Of a stretch of DNA of 49,236 nt, positions 10,212 to 19,826 are shown piece by piece. The first letter of the stretch is position 1. Every line of letters begins with the position of its first letter. Origin of the DNA: Meiothermus sp. Pnk-1. Its GTDB lineage: Bacteria > Deinococcota > Deinococci > Deinococcales > Thermaceae. The notes under the pieces were generated by a model. The model saw nothing but the letters and a program-made list of their open reading frames with translations, did no database searches and was not told the origin of the DNA. The stretch lies in the NCBI RefSeq assembly GCF_003226535.1, contig NZ_QKOB01000015.1, positions 1-49,236 of the forward strand, in the 5' to 3' direction. Both the position numbers and the translations under genes were made by a program.

Positions 10212-12836
10212 TTACACCTCGTCTTTGGCTAGGTCGTTGAAGCGCACGTGCTGGGCGTGGAACTGGAGTTCGGCCACGCCGGTGGGACCGTTGCGTTGTT
10301 TGCCCACGATGATCTCGGCAATCCCAGCCTTCTCGGAGTGGGGGTTGTAGTAGTCGTCGCGGTAGATGAACATCACCAAGTCGGCGTCTTGCTCGATAGA
10401 GTTGTGTACGACGATGTTGTTGGCGACGAAGTTGTGCGGGCCGGGGACCGTGAGGTCGAAGACCTCTTCCTCCCCGGCCGCCTCGACGGACACCACTTTG
10501 TCCCAGTAGATGTCACTGCTGGCAATGCGCTCGAGCGCTTGCGACCCCGGGGCCTTCGCCATCCGCAGGGCGCGCTCGCGGCTCGGGTTTTGCTTGAAGA
10601 GGGTCGTGCCTGAGTAGGCCGTGCCCAGGGCCCGGTGTAATTCCCGGTGGGAAAGGCCCGAGACCGCCAGGTCGGCCCGCGTGGGGTGCAGCCACAGCTC
10701 GAGCGGGATCACGTCCCGGTTGGTGTTTTCCGGGCGGGCCTCTAGGTAAGCCTCGACCTGCGATAAGGCCTGGCGCTTGTAGCTGCCCACAGCCCCGACC
10801 TCGCGCGCGAAGCGCAACAGGCTGGAGCGGCCGCTGACGATGACGTGGAACTGGTCGCGCCCCCTGCCCTTCTGCGGCAGGCGCTTGAGCCGGGAGTTGA
10901 TCCCCAGGTGCAGCAGCAGGGTTTGCACGTCCAGAGCTAACCGCTCGCTGCTGCTGGCGTAGTAGATGGCGGGGTAGGGGGACTTGCCCTGCCGCAGGAG
11001 GACGCAGCCGTCTGTGGACCACAGGTGCCGCAGAAAGCGGGCGATCGCGGGAGCAGGCTGGGTGAACACCAACTCGGGGACTCGCTTCTCGTGAGAACGC
11101 AAGCCCCACACCCCTAACGCCTCGAGCCACTCTGCGACCGGGTTGCGCCTGCTCCGCCCCAGCCGCTGCGCCGCGCTCAGGTAGACCTGCAACCACCTCC
11201 GCTCGGGCTTGACCCTAGGGACGATGGCTTCGTTGAACACCGCTCGAGCCAAGTCGGCCACGGTTTGCGCCAGGTCGGGCTCGCGGGTGGTGTACTGCAG
11301 GGCATGGCGTGGCAGGGTGCAGCCATCACCGATCAGGTGCCCCAGCAGGGCTAGCTCCTCGTCGCGGAGGCGTTGCCCCTGGGAGGAGGCCAGTTTCCGC
11401 GGCAGAGCCAGGTAATCACCCACGGCGAGCTGGTCCAGCCGCTTCCAGCCCTGCGGGGTGAGGAACTGGTGGTTGGCCGTCGCGCGGACGCGGCGTCCGA
11501 GCCGGGTGGTGAGGGCGAACACCGGCTTTACGCCGGTGGAGAAGGCCCGGCTCACCCAGGCGGGCTTGAGCCTTTGGGTGGTCTCGTCGAGCGCGAGCAC
11601 CTCGAAACCGCTCTTCCCAATGAGTTCACGGATGGGCTGCCTCGAGCCGTCGGCCAATTGCACCAGGGTGTCGCCGGTGAGGCAGCCCGACTCCCTCAGG
11701 TCGGAGAGCATGGGGCGTTTGTTGGGGCGGGCTTCCACCGCCCGCGAGAGCTGGGAGAGGGCGATTACCGGCACGTTGAGTTCGCGGGCCAGCCCCTTGA
11801 GGCCACGCGAAATCGCTGCGATTTCCTGTTGGCGGTTCTCTCCACCTCCGTTGCGGCTCGAGGTGGGGCCGGACATCAATTGCAGGTAGTCGATCACGAT
11901 CAGCCCCAGCTTTTGCTGGCTCATCAAACGCCGCGCCCGGCTCCTTAGCTCCATCAGGGTCATGTCGGAGGTGTCGTCGATGAGGATGGGGGCCTCGGCG
12001 ATACGCCCGGCTACGTCTACCAAGCGCGAGAAGTCCCGGTCGGTGAGCTGGCCCTGCCGCAGCCGGTTCATGTCGATACGCGCCTCCGAGCACATCATGC
12101 GGGTGACGAGCTGCACGGCGGGCATCTCCAGGGAGAAGATCGCTACCCCGATGTTCTCGCGCAGGGCCACGTTTTGCGCGATGGTTAGGGCGAAGGCAGT
12201 CTTACCCATGGAGGGCCTGGCAGCGATGATATTCAAGGATCCCGGCGTGAACCCCCCGATCATCAGGTCGAGCTCACGGAACCCGCTGCGTAGCCCGGTG
12301 GTAGCCCCTTGGTTTTCATAAAGCTGCTGGATGTGCTCGAAGGTCTCGTGCACCAGCTCGCGCATGCTTTGGAACTCGGTTTTGCTGCCCGCCAGGGCCA
12401 CCTCGAGCACCCTTCGCCCGGCGCCATCCAGGATCTCCTCCAGGCTACCCGACTCCTCGTAGGCCATCTTCATGGCTTCCCCGGCGGCTTCGATCAGGCG
12501 GCGCAGGGTCCACTTCTCTGCCACGATGCGCGCGTAGTATTCGGCATAGGCTGCGGTGGGGGTATTCTCCGAGAGCCCTACCAGATACGAGAGGCCTCCG
12601 GCTACATCGAGCTCTCCCCGGGTGGCGAGTTCGTTGGAGAGCGTCACCAGATCTACCGGTTCGCCCCGCAGGCGAAGTTGCTCCATGCAGCTCCAGATCT
12701 TGCGGTGGCCCTCCTTGTAAAAAGACTCAGCGGTGAGGATGCCCTCGAGCCGGTCCAGCACCTCGCTGTCCAGCAACACCGAGCCCAGCACGCTGGCCTC
12801 GGCTTCAAGGTTGTGAGGAGGGATGCGACCTTCCAT
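10212..12836 (-). CDS. dnaB: Replicative DNA helicase DnaB with an in-frame intein
   Basis: DnaB is the hexameric 5'-3' helicase of the replication fork. The 874-residue precursor has the DnaB N-terminal domain (residues 5-105, starting PPHNLEAEASVLGS). A RecA-like core follows, with Walker A ARPSMGKT at 206-213, Walker B LIVIDYLQLM (312-321), and the segment leading into the conserved SDLRESG/SIEQDAD site. The intein is inserted there at residues 385-812; the C-extein (813-874) resumes SIEQDADLVMFIYRDDYY. Spliced DnaB would be 446 residues, the normal size. The start codon at 12836 gives the expected N-terminus. The gene converges on the TPR gene. Confidence 0.96.
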   Translation of the reverse strand: MEGRIPPHNLEAEASVLGSVLLDSEVLDRLEGILTAESFYKEGHRKIWSCMEQLRLRGEPVDLVTLSNELATRGELDVAGGLSYLVGLSENTPTAAYAEYYARIVAEKWTLRRLIEAAGEAMKMAYEESGSLEEILDGAGRRVLEVALAGSKTEFQSMRELVHETFEHIQQLYENQGATTGLRSGFRELDLMIGGFTPGSLNIIAARPSMGKTAFALTIAQNVALRENIGVAIFSLEMPAVQLVTRMMCSEARIDMNRLRQGQLTDRDFSRLVDVAGRIAEAPILIDDTSDMTLMELRSRARRLMSQQKLGLIVIDYLQLMSGPTSSRNGGGENRQQEIAAISRGLKGLARELNVPVIALSQLSRAVEARPNKRPMLSDLRESGCLTGDTLVQLADGSRQPIRELIGKSGFEVLALDETTQRLKPAWVSRAFSTGVKPVFALTTRLGRRVRATANHQFLTPQGWKRLDQLAVGDYLALPRKLASSQGQRLRDEELALLGHLIGDGCTLPRHALQYTTREPDLAQTVADLARAVFNEAIVPRVKPERRWLQVYLSAAQRLGRSRRNPVAEWLEALGVWGLRSHEKRVPELVFTQPAPAIARFLRHLWSTDGCVLLRQGKSPYPAIYYASSSERLALDVQTLLLHLGINSRLKRLPQKGRGRDQFHVIVSGRSSLLRFAREVGAVGSYKRQALSQVEAYLEARPENTNRDVIPLELWLHPTRADLAVSGLSHRELHRALGTAYSGTTLFKQNPSRERALRMAKAPGSQALERIASSDIYWDKVVSVEAAGEEEVFDLTVPGPHNFVANNIVVHNSIEQDADLVMFIYRDDYYNPHSEKAGIAEIIVGKQRNGPTGVAELQFHAQHVRFNDLAKDEV
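10401..11684 (-). mobile_element. DnaB intein with LAGLIDADG homing endonuclease domain
   Basis: This 428-residue intein (precursor residues 385-812) sits between RESG and SIEQ, the insertion site also used by the known Rhodothermus and Synechocystis DnaB inteins. Splicing motifs look intact: Cys1 in CLTGDTLV, block B TANH (453-456), C-terminal blocks around VFDLTVPGPHNFVAN, and the final His811-Asn812 followed by the +1 Ser. Two LAGLIDADG-like helices are visible, LLGHLIGDG (497-505) and FLRHLWSTDG (601-610), each with an acidic residue, so the endonuclease may still be active. Boundary codons were checked: TGC at 11682-11684 and AAC at 10401-10403. Confidence 0.95.
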
Positions 12837-13037
12837 AGCTACTTTGGGTCTCCGTGATGGTCTAATCTAACAGGGGCTTGCTGGTTCCCTCTAGGCTCTC
12901 CGCCCCGGCGCAGTACATAAACTAAGCCAGGGCAGGCGCGAAACCAGAGCCAGGTGCAAGCCCCGCTGCGCCTCATGCGTAGCGCATCCAAGTCTAAGCC
13001 TGAAAGCCCTTGAGGGTGAAGCATTGCCTTTTTGCTC

Positions 13038-13066
13038 TTGCCAAGGTGGAGGGGCTTTGCTATATT
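13038..13066 (+). promoter_or_regulatory. tRNA-Asn promoter
   Basis: TTGCCA (13038-13043), a 17-bp spacer and TATATT (13061-13066) place the start near 13073, about 34 nt before the tRNA. This is one of the strongest -10/-35 pairs in the window. Confidence 0.8.
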
Positions 13067-13106
13067 AGCCCTTGCCCTGACGCCCTGAGGCGTGGGCCCA
13101 GAACAT

Positions 13107-13182
13107 TCCGCGGTAGCTCAGTCGGTAGAGCGGTCGGCTGTTAACCGATTGGTCGCAGGTTCGAGTCCTGCCCGCGGAGCCA
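13107..13182 (+). tRNA. tRNA-Asn (GTT)
   Basis: This 76-nt cloverleaf includes an encoded CCA. The acceptor arms TCCGCGG (13107-13113) and CCGCGGA (13172-13178) pair fully. The D arm contains AGCTCAGTCGGTAGAGC and the anticodon loop reads CTGTTAA with GTT at 13140-13142. The T arm contains GGTTCGAGTCC, with discriminator G and CCA at 13180-13182. Confidence 0.97.
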
Positions 13183-13189
13183 GGAAAGA

Positions 13190-13216
13190 AGCCCGAGGAA
13201 GTGTTCCTCGGGCTTT
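13190..13216 (+). terminator. tRNA-Asn terminator
   Basis: GCCCGAGGAA (13191-13200) and TTCCTCGGGC (13204-13213) form a 10-bp stem with a 3-nt loop, followed by a T-rich run. It lies 8 nt after the tRNA. Confidence 0.85.
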
Positions 13217-13291
13217 GCTCTTGGGGGCCACCGGGAGCCAGCTTGGCCGCTGGGGTGGCCAAAAGTAAAAGCCTCCGACTGGAGGCCTTGG

Positions 13292-13786
13292 CTAATTCAG
13301 CTCCTCCCCCCAGGCGTTTTCAAACATGGCGCGGGCTTCCTCCAGGCTCACCTCTAGGGCCTGGCAGACTTCCTCGGCTAGTAGGTGGATGGCGCGGCGA
13401 AAGGCCTGGCGGTCCAGGTCGGGCAGGCCCCGCTCGAGTTCCCAAGCCCGCAGTTGCCCAGCGAGGGTGGCGATGCGGTAGGGATCACCTTCGGCCAGGA
13501 TCTCGCTGGTCTTACGGTGCCGGGCAGCCCATTGGCGCGGTAGTGAGAGACGCCCATTGCGCAGGAGATGGAGGATCTCCTTGATCTCTTCACGGCACAA
13601 AGCGGGCCGCATCCGTGCGCTCTGGGGGGACTCTACGGGCACATAGGCTTTCGAACGGGTATTGGGAAACTCCACTTGATAGTAGGCCCGTTGGTTGCCA
13701 GAGATCGTGCGCTGCATGATGCTCGCCACCACGCCAACCCCATAGGGTGGCAGAACCACCTTGTCGCCTGGACGGTACTCTTTCAC
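13292..13786 (-). CDS. carD: CarD-family RNA polymerase-binding regulator
   Basis: CarD/CdnL binds the beta subunit of RNA polymerase and stabilises the promoter open complex, notably at rRNA promoters. The 164-residue length equals that of the Thermus protein. The N-terminal Tudor-like RNAP-interaction domain (residues 1-60) contains YRPGDKVVLPPYGVGVV and YYQVEFPNTRSKAYVPV. The rest is the helical DNA-binding domain. The start is GTG at 13786, with AAGGAG about 7 nt upstream. It overlaps the end of the TetR gene by 4 nt (GTGA), so the pair is translationally coupled. Confidence 0.92.
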   Translation of the reverse strand: MKEYRPGDKVVLPPYGVGVVASIMQRTISGNQRAYYQVEFPNTRSKAYVPVESPQSARMRPALCREEIKEILHLLRNGRLSLPRQWAARHRKTSEILAEGDPYRIATLAGQLRAWELERGLPDLDRQAFRRAIHLLAEEVCQALEVSLEEARAMFENAWGEELN

Positions 13787-14340
13787 TGGCCCACTCCTTT
13801 CATGAGCACCTCCATGAAGTGCTCGAGGTACGCCTGCCGGGGTAGCTCAAACTGCGGGTTGATGGCGTCCAACACCGCTGCGGTGAGGCTAGGGTCTAGA
13901 TCGCGGCGAACTTCGCCGCGATCCTGACCGCTTCGTACCAGTACTTCCAGAAGCCTTAGATAGGTTTCGCGCAAGCCCTTCAGCCAGCCCGAGGGATCGC
14001 CCGGGTGAGCTTCCCTGGCTACCGAGGCCCACGAACCCCGCCACTGTGAGGCGAACTCGAGCCTGAGGGCCAGCACCTCCCGCAACCTTTCCGCGAAAGG
14101 GCGGTCTTGCACGACGACTTGCTCCACGTCGCGGTAAAAGGAAATCGCGTGGTGCTCTACCAGCGCTTTGAGCAGATCCCGTTTGTCCTGGAAGTATAAG
14201 TAAACAGTACCCTTGCCCACCTCGGCCTCGCGGGCAACTTCTTCCACCTTCAACCCTGAGAGACCACGCTGTTGTAAGACCTTGATGGTTGCCTCGAGGA
14301 TCGCTTCTCGCTTATCGGCAACCTTGGCCTCCGGCGTCAC
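13783..14340 (-). CDS. TetR-family transcriptional regulator
   Basis: The N-terminal helix-turn-helix (residues 9-55 from the chosen start) reads KREAILEATIKVLQQRG followed by VEEVAREAEVGKGTVYLYFQDKRDLL, typical of TetR. The C-terminal ligand-binding domain is not assignable. The GTG at 14340 is preferred over an upstream TTG at 14400, because TATAGT lies exactly 7 nt upstream of the GTG (leaderless) and the N-terminus then fits the family. Its coupling to carD is notable: a local repressor would set expression of a global RNAP regulator. Ligand and targets are unknown. Confidence 0.88.
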   Translation of the reverse strand: MTPEAKVADKREAILEATIKVLQQRGLSGLKVEEVAREAEVGKGTVYLYFQDKRDLLKALVEHHAISFYRDVEQVVVQDRPFAERLREVLALRLEFASQWRGSWASVAREAHPGDPSGWLKGLRETYLRLLEVLVRSGQDRGEVRRDLDPSLTAAVLDAINPQFELPRQAYLEHFMEVLMKGVGQ

Positions 14341-14486
14341 GCGTTTGACTATATCATGAAGGAGCCCTCGCTGCGTGAGAACCCCAGCTTTTGCCCCCAA
14401 AAGTCACCCCAAAGCCCGGCAAGATGCCCTTTCTGTACGCTAAAGGGCTAGCCATTGTTGCACGGCAGAATTCGGCTACAGAGGGT

Positions 14487-14534
14487 ATTTTCCGCTTGGG
14501 CTATGAAATGCATAGTGGGCTAGTTACGGAAAAT
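14487..14534. repeat. Nested inverted repeats between tetR and the DUF2227 gene
   Basis: ATTTTCCG (14487-14494) and CGGAAAAT (14527-14534) flank an inner CTATG-AAATG-CATAG (14501-14515). The block is AT-richer than its surroundings, within a 275-bp divergent intergenic region. It could be an operator or an RNA hairpin; neither is proven. Confidence 0.45.
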
Positions 14535-14615
14535 CAAGGAGAAATCGGCCAAAAGACAAAATTTGGGGCAAGGATTATGTTTACGACAAACACCGCTCGG
14601 GGTAGACTAGAACGG

Positions 14616-15122
14616 ATGCCGGCTGGACGGACGCACGAAGCTATCAACTTGGGAACCTTAGGGTTGCTTTCCGCGGGCTATGTGTATCAACAGAACCACC
14701 TCGGGGTGAGCGAGCCCGCAGCCTTTGGATTTGTTGTGGCTTATTTGATCGGGACTTTCTTGGTCACCCCAGACCTGGATTTGGCCGAGCAACGGGTAAG
14801 GGCCAAGGGAAACTGGGGAATCCTGGGCTGGCTGTGGGTCCCCTATGGGCTCATCTTTTCCCACCGGGGTTGGTCGCATACCTGGATCGTGGGGCCGCTA
14901 ACCCGGTTGGCCTATATGGCGCTGATGGGGACGTTGCTGTGGTTTGGAGGGGAGGCGCTGCTTCATTACCTAGGGGTCCGGCTCGACCTACGGGGCCAGG
15001 TGCGGCTTCCGCCGGAGCCGGTGTGCTACAGCGCCGTGGTGGGGTATTTCGTCTCCCAGTGGATGCACTTGCTCGCGGATGGGATCTGGCCAGATGCCGG
15101 GCTGCGCCGGGCGCGGCGTTAG
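14616..15122 (+). CDS. DUF2227-like metal-binding membrane protein
   Basis: The 168-residue protein begins MPAGRTHEAINLGTLGLLSAG. It has FLVTPDLDLAEQR, HRGWSHTW and QWMHLLADG, a spacing of Asp and His residues typical of the uncharacterised metal-binding DUF2227 group. It has three to four membrane segments (about residues 12-28, 38-55, 95-120 and a final one near 145). The start at 14616 is supported by TTTACG-17-TAGACT (14580-14608) with the -10 box 7 nt before the ATG. The longer in-frame extension upstream has no coding character. Function unknown; the family resembles membrane-bound hydrolases of the YdjM type. Confidence 0.75.
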   Translation: MPAGRTHEAINLGTLGLLSAGYVYQQNHLGVSEPAAFGFVVAYLIGTFLVTPDLDLAEQRVRAKGNWGILGWLWVPYGLIFSHRGWSHTWIVGPLTRLAYMALMGTLLWFGGEALLHYLGVRLDLRGQVRLPPEPVCYSAVVGYFVSQWMHLLADGIWPDAGLRRARR

Positions 15123-15148
15123 TTCGCCCGTTGCGGTAGGCTATGGCC

Positions 15149-16024
15149 ATGAACCAGACCCTCACCGCGCTCGAGGGGTTCTGCGTGGGGCACTGGACCG
15201 ATCCGGTGGGGCGGACCGGCTGCACGGTCATCCTGGGGCCGGCGGAGGGGTTTTTGGCCTCGGCTTCCTTCTTGGGGCCCTCTCCGGGCAACCGAGAGGG
15301 GATTCTGCTCTCGCCGGAAAAGCGGGTGGAGCGGGTCCACGCCCTGCTATTCACGGGGGGATCGGCCTTTGGGTTGGGGGCAGCGGAGGGAGTGGTGCGT
15401 TACCTCGAGGAGCGGGGCGTCGGCTACCCCACCCCCGCCGGGCGGGTTCCTATTGTCCCGGCGGCGGTGATCTTTGACCTGATGACCGGCGATCCCAAGG
15501 CCCGCCCTGGGCCGGAGCACGGGTACGCGGCGGCTCGGCTGGCCAGCCGTGATCCGGTGCCGAGGGGGCGGGTGGGGGCCGGGACCGGGGCCACGGTGGG
15601 AAAATACCTGGGCTACGAGTTGTCCAGCCCGGGCGGTTTGGGGAGTGCCCTGGTCGAGCAATCAGGGGTGCGGGTAGGAGCTTTGGCGGTGGTAAACCCG
15701 GCAGGGGACGTCTACGACCTCGAGGGGCGCTTACGGGCTGGGCCGGGGCGTTTTAGGGAGTACCGCCCGATGGACCTCTATGGGCAGAGTACCACTTTGG
15801 TGGCGGTGGGGCTCGAGGTCGCCCTCTCCAAGGCGGAGGCCCGGATGTTAGCCGAGGCGGCCCAGACCGGCCTGGCCCGGGTGATCCGCCCCTCGCACAC
15901 CCCGGTGGACGGGGACTCGGTGTTCGTGCTCTCCACGACCTGCCGTCCGGCGGCTGACCCGATGCTCCTCACCGCTTTGGTGCAGGAGGCGGTGGCGCAG
16001 GCTATCGTGGATGCGGTAGCTTAG
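15149..16024 (+). CDS. P1-family peptidase (DmpA / L-aminopeptidase D-esterase type)
   Basis: Members of family S58 are N-terminal-nucleophile hydrolases that self-cleave. The roughly 291-residue protein shows GFCVGHWTDPVGRTGCTVIL near the N-terminus, FTGGSAFGLGAAEGVVRYLEERG, GRVGAGTGATVGKY, and VGALAVVNPAGDVYD, all recurrent in this family. Substrate cannot be predicted. The exact start is uncertain: ATG GCC ATG occurs at 15143, and a TAGGCT box (15136-15141) directly before it makes the second ATG, at 15149, more likely for a leaderless message. The MFS gene follows after 4 nt, suggesting one transcription unit. Confidence 0.85.
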   Translation: MNQTLTALEGFCVGHWTDPVGRTGCTVILGPAEGFLASASFLGPSPGNREGILLSPEKRVERVHALLFTGGSAFGLGAAEGVVRYLEERGVGYPTPAGRVPIVPAAVIFDLMTGDPKARPGPEHGYAAARLASRDPVPRGRVGAGTGATVGKYLGYELSSPGGLGSALVEQSGVRVGALAVVNPAGDVYDLEGRLRAGPGRFREYRPMDLYGQSTTLVAVGLEVALSKAEARMLAEAAQTGLARVIRPSHTPVDGDSVFVLSTTCRPAADPMLLTALVQEAVAQAIVDAVA

Positions 16025-16028
16025 GCGA

Positions 16029-17192
16029 GTGAACGCCTCCCTCTCCCGTTCCCTCATGGCGGCCCGCCTCGCCGTCTACACCTATTTTTTTGTCTGCGGC
16101 TTGGTCTTTGCCGCCTGGGTGTCACGGATTCCCGCTATCAAAGACAAGCTGGCATTGGAGGATGGCGAGTTGGGGTTGGTGCTTTTCGGGGTGCCGGCGG
16201 GATTGATGGTGGCGATGCCCCTCACCGGCTGGGCCATCTCGAGGTTGGGGAGCCGCTGGGTAGTGACGGTTGCGGCGCTTTTGAACGGCCTAATCCTACC
16301 CTTGCTAGCCTTGGCCCCCAGCGGGGCTGTTCTTTTCCTGGCGCTTTTCTTTTTTGGCTTTACCCAGGCCGCTATGGACATCAGCATGAACGCTCAGGCC
16401 GTGGAGGTGGAAAAGCGCTATGCCAGGCCGATCATGTCCAGCTTCCATGCCCTTTTTAGCTTAGGGGGACTGGTAGGGGCGGCCCTGGGTGGGGCGGCGG
16501 CGGGGCTCGAGGTCGCTCCGCTGCCCTTTTTCGCCCTGGTGAGCCTGTTTGCCCTGGGGGTGATACTGGGGGGGTTCCGCTGGCTGATCCTCACCCCCAG
16601 CCAGCCAGCAGGGACACGTTTCGTCTGGCCTCGGGGGGTTCTGTTGGGTTTGGGGCTGATCCTCTTTTGTACCGGGCTGGGAGAGGGAGCGGTGGCCGAC
16701 TGGAGTGCGGTGTTCATGAAACAAAGCCTAGGCGCCGGGGAGGCCTTGGCAGCTCTAGCCTTCTCGGCTTTCTCGGTAGCCATGGTGATCGGGCGGCTTG
16801 GCGGTGATGCCCTACACCACCGCTTTGGCCCGGTGCGGTTGGCCCGGGTAGGGGGTCTTTTAGCGGCGACGGGGCTGGGGTTGGCGGTGGGCTCGAGCAG
16901 GCCCTATCTGGCTTTGCTGGGCTTCGTGCTGGTGGGGTTTGGCTACTGCACCCTGTTTCCGCTGGTCTTTAGCGCGGCGGGCAAGGTGCCGGGGGTGCAT
17001 CCGGGAATAGCCTTGGCCTCGGTGGCGACCTTGGGGTATGCCGGTTTTCTGGTAGGACCGCCGCTGATCGGCCTGATGGCCGAGGCCATCTCCTTGCCGG
17101 CTTCTTTGGGGATGGTCGCGGTATTGGCCCTCCTTATTGCGGCGTTGGCCGGACTGCTGCGGACAGCCCAGACTGGAGGCCAGGGGCGGTGA
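16029..17192 (+). CDS. MFS transporter, YbjJ/FucP-like
   Basis: The 387-residue integral membrane protein has about twelve hydrophobic helices. The N-terminal half contains AAWVSRIPAIKDKLALEDGELGLVLF and QAAMDISMNAQAVEVEKRYARP. These are typical of the YbjJ-like branch of the major facilitator superfamily, related to the fucose permease. Substrate is not predictable. The start is GTG at 16029; an ATG at 16056 is an alternative and would keep all membrane segments. It lies 4 nt after the peptidase gene, so uptake or export of a peptidase product is a guess only. It converges on tsaE with an 18-bp gap. Confidence 0.85.
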   Translation: MNASLSRSLMAARLAVYTYFFVCGLVFAAWVSRIPAIKDKLALEDGELGLVLFGVPAGLMVAMPLTGWAISRLGSRWVVTVAALLNGLILPLLALAPSGAVLFLALFFFGFTQAAMDISMNAQAVEVEKRYARPIMSSFHALFSLGGLVGAALGGAAAGLEVAPLPFFALVSLFALGVILGGFRWLILTPSQPAGTRFVWPRGVLLGLGLILFCTGLGEGAVADWSAVFMKQSLGAGEALAALAFSAFSVAMVIGRLGGDALHHRFGPVRLARVGGLLAATGLGLAVGSSRPYLALLGFVLVGFGYCTLFPLVFSAAGKVPGVHPGIALASVATLGYAGFLVGPPLIGLMAEAISLPASLGMVAVLALLIAALAGLLRTAQTGGQGR

Positions 17193-17210
17193 AGAATAAA
17201 GCCCCTTTCC

Positions 17211-17639
17211 TCATTCTCCCGTAAAGGGAAGAAGCGCATTCCCGTGGGCGATGAGTTCGACCGTGCGGGCCTCGCCCTGCGGGGCCAGGCGCACCTCGAG
17301 GCTATTGGGGAAGAGCTCGGGATTACCCCACTCGATGAGCACCAAGCGGGCTTCGGAGAGGTAGTCCTCCAACCCCAGGCCGAAGAGTTCCTCTTGGTTG
17401 GCTAGCCGATAGGCGTCAATGTGGAGGATAAGGCCCTGGGGGGAAGGGTACTCGTGGATGAGGGTGTAGGTGGGGCTGGTTACTTCCCCTGTGAACCCCA
17501 ATGCCTCTGCGATGAATTTGACCAGCGTGGTTTTGCCTACCCCCATTGGCCCGGTGAGAAGCAGCAGCGATCCGCTAGGCAAGGCTTGGGCCAGTTTGTG
17601 AGCCAAGCGGCGGGTGGCTTCCAGGTTTGCCAGCAACAC
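17211..17639 (-). CDS. tsaE: tRNA threonylcarbamoyladenosine biosynthesis ATPase TsaE
   Basis: TsaE works with TsaB and TsaD in forming t6A37 on ANN-decoding tRNAs; its ATPase activity resets the complex. The 142-residue protein has Walker A GPMGVGKTT (about residues 31-39), SPTYTLIHEY and HIDAYRL typical of TsaE, and LVLIEWGN. Length is usual. The start is GTG at 17639 with AGGAG close upstream. It is downstream of groEL but separated from it by a strong terminator. Confidence 0.94.
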   Translation of the reverse strand: MLLANLEATRRLAHKLAQALPSGSLLLLTGPMGVGKTTLVKFIAEALGFTGEVTSPTYTLIHEYPSPQGLILHIDAYRLANQEELFGLGLEDYLSEARLVLIEWGNPELFPNSLEVRLAPQGEARTVELIAHGNALLPFTGE

Positions 17640-17690
17640 TCTCCTAGCTTATCTCGCTTCAGCAGACTAGGCGGGGTGCCGGCTTGGACG

Positions 17691-17721
17691 AAAAAATCCC
17701 CTTCCCAGTCGGGAAGGGGAT
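17691..17721 (-). terminator. groESL terminator
   Basis: On the minus strand ATCCCCTTCCC and GGGAAGGGGAT form an 11-bp stem with a 4-nt loop (17696-17721), followed by six T (17691-17696). It lies 14 nt after the groEL stop: a canonical intrinsic terminator. Confidence 0.93.
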
Positions 17722-17734
17722 CATCGCTCTGGGC

Positions 17735-19387
<1,653 letters not shown>

Positions 19388-19429
19388 TCAGTTGCGTCTT
19401 GCGTCGTTTAGGGCAACGTACAGTGCTTT

Positions 19430-19726
19430 TTACAGCACAGCCAGCAGGTCGCGCTCGGAGAGGATGATGTACTCCTCGCCGTCGATTTCGATCTCGGTAC
19501 CGCCGTACTTGGCAAACACCACGGTGTCGCCCTCCTTGACCTCCAGGGGCAGCTTGGTGCCGTTATCCAGCACGCGGCCCGAGCCCACGGCGATGACCTT
19601 GCCCTTCTGGGGCTTTTCCTTGGCGGTGTCGGGGAGGACGATTCCCCCCTTGGTCTTGGCCTCTTCCTCGATGCGCTTGACCACCACGCGGTCGCCGAGG
19701 GGTTTGAGCATGGTTGCGGTTGCCAT
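19430..19726 (-). CDS. groS: Co-chaperonin GroES
   Basis: GroES is the heptameric lid of GroEL. The 98-residue protein contains [16 protein letters not shown], the mobile-loop region [36 protein letters not shown] and the end SERDLLAVL, nearly as in Thermus. GAGGAGGA lies 7 nt before the ATG. It is first in the groES-groEL operon; the promoter and a CIRCE-like repeat lie within 100 nt upstream. Confidence 0.98.
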   Translation of the reverse strand: MATATMLKPLGDRVVVKRIEEEAKTKGGIVLPDTAKEKPQKGKVIAVGSGRVLDNGTKLPLEVKEGDTVVFAKYGGTEIEIDGEEYIILSERDLLAVL

Positions 19727-19749
19727 AACTTGTCCTCCTCTAAGGCTGA

Positions 19750-19776
19750 TTGACAGTCGTGGGTTTAGAGTGTCAA
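19750..19776. promoter_or_regulatory. CIRCE-like operator upstream of groES
   Basis: TTGACAGTC (19750-19758), a 9-bp spacer and GAGTGTCAA (19768-19776) form the 9-N9-9 layout of CIRCE, the HrcA operator (consensus arms TTAGCACTC and GAGTGCTAA). The right arm matches at 7 of 9 positions; the left arm is weaker. It lies just downstream of the predicted start, the usual CIRCE position. Confidence 0.55.
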
Positions 19777-19787
19777 CCCAAGACCAT

Positions 19788-19817
19788 AGTATTTTGTAGA
19801 CCCCGCCAGATTGTCAA
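19788..19817 (-). promoter_or_regulatory. groESL promoter
   Basis: On the minus strand TTGACA (19812-19817) and AATACT (19788-19793) are separated by 18 bp. The predicted start near 19781 lies a few bases upstream of the CIRCE-like repeat. Confidence 0.6.
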
Positions 19818-19826
19818 GGGTCTGGA

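Noticed and set aside
14391-14615. 75-residue N-terminal extension of the DUF2227 protein
   Set aside because: It crosses the nested repeats and its own promoter; the family starts at MPAGRTHE.
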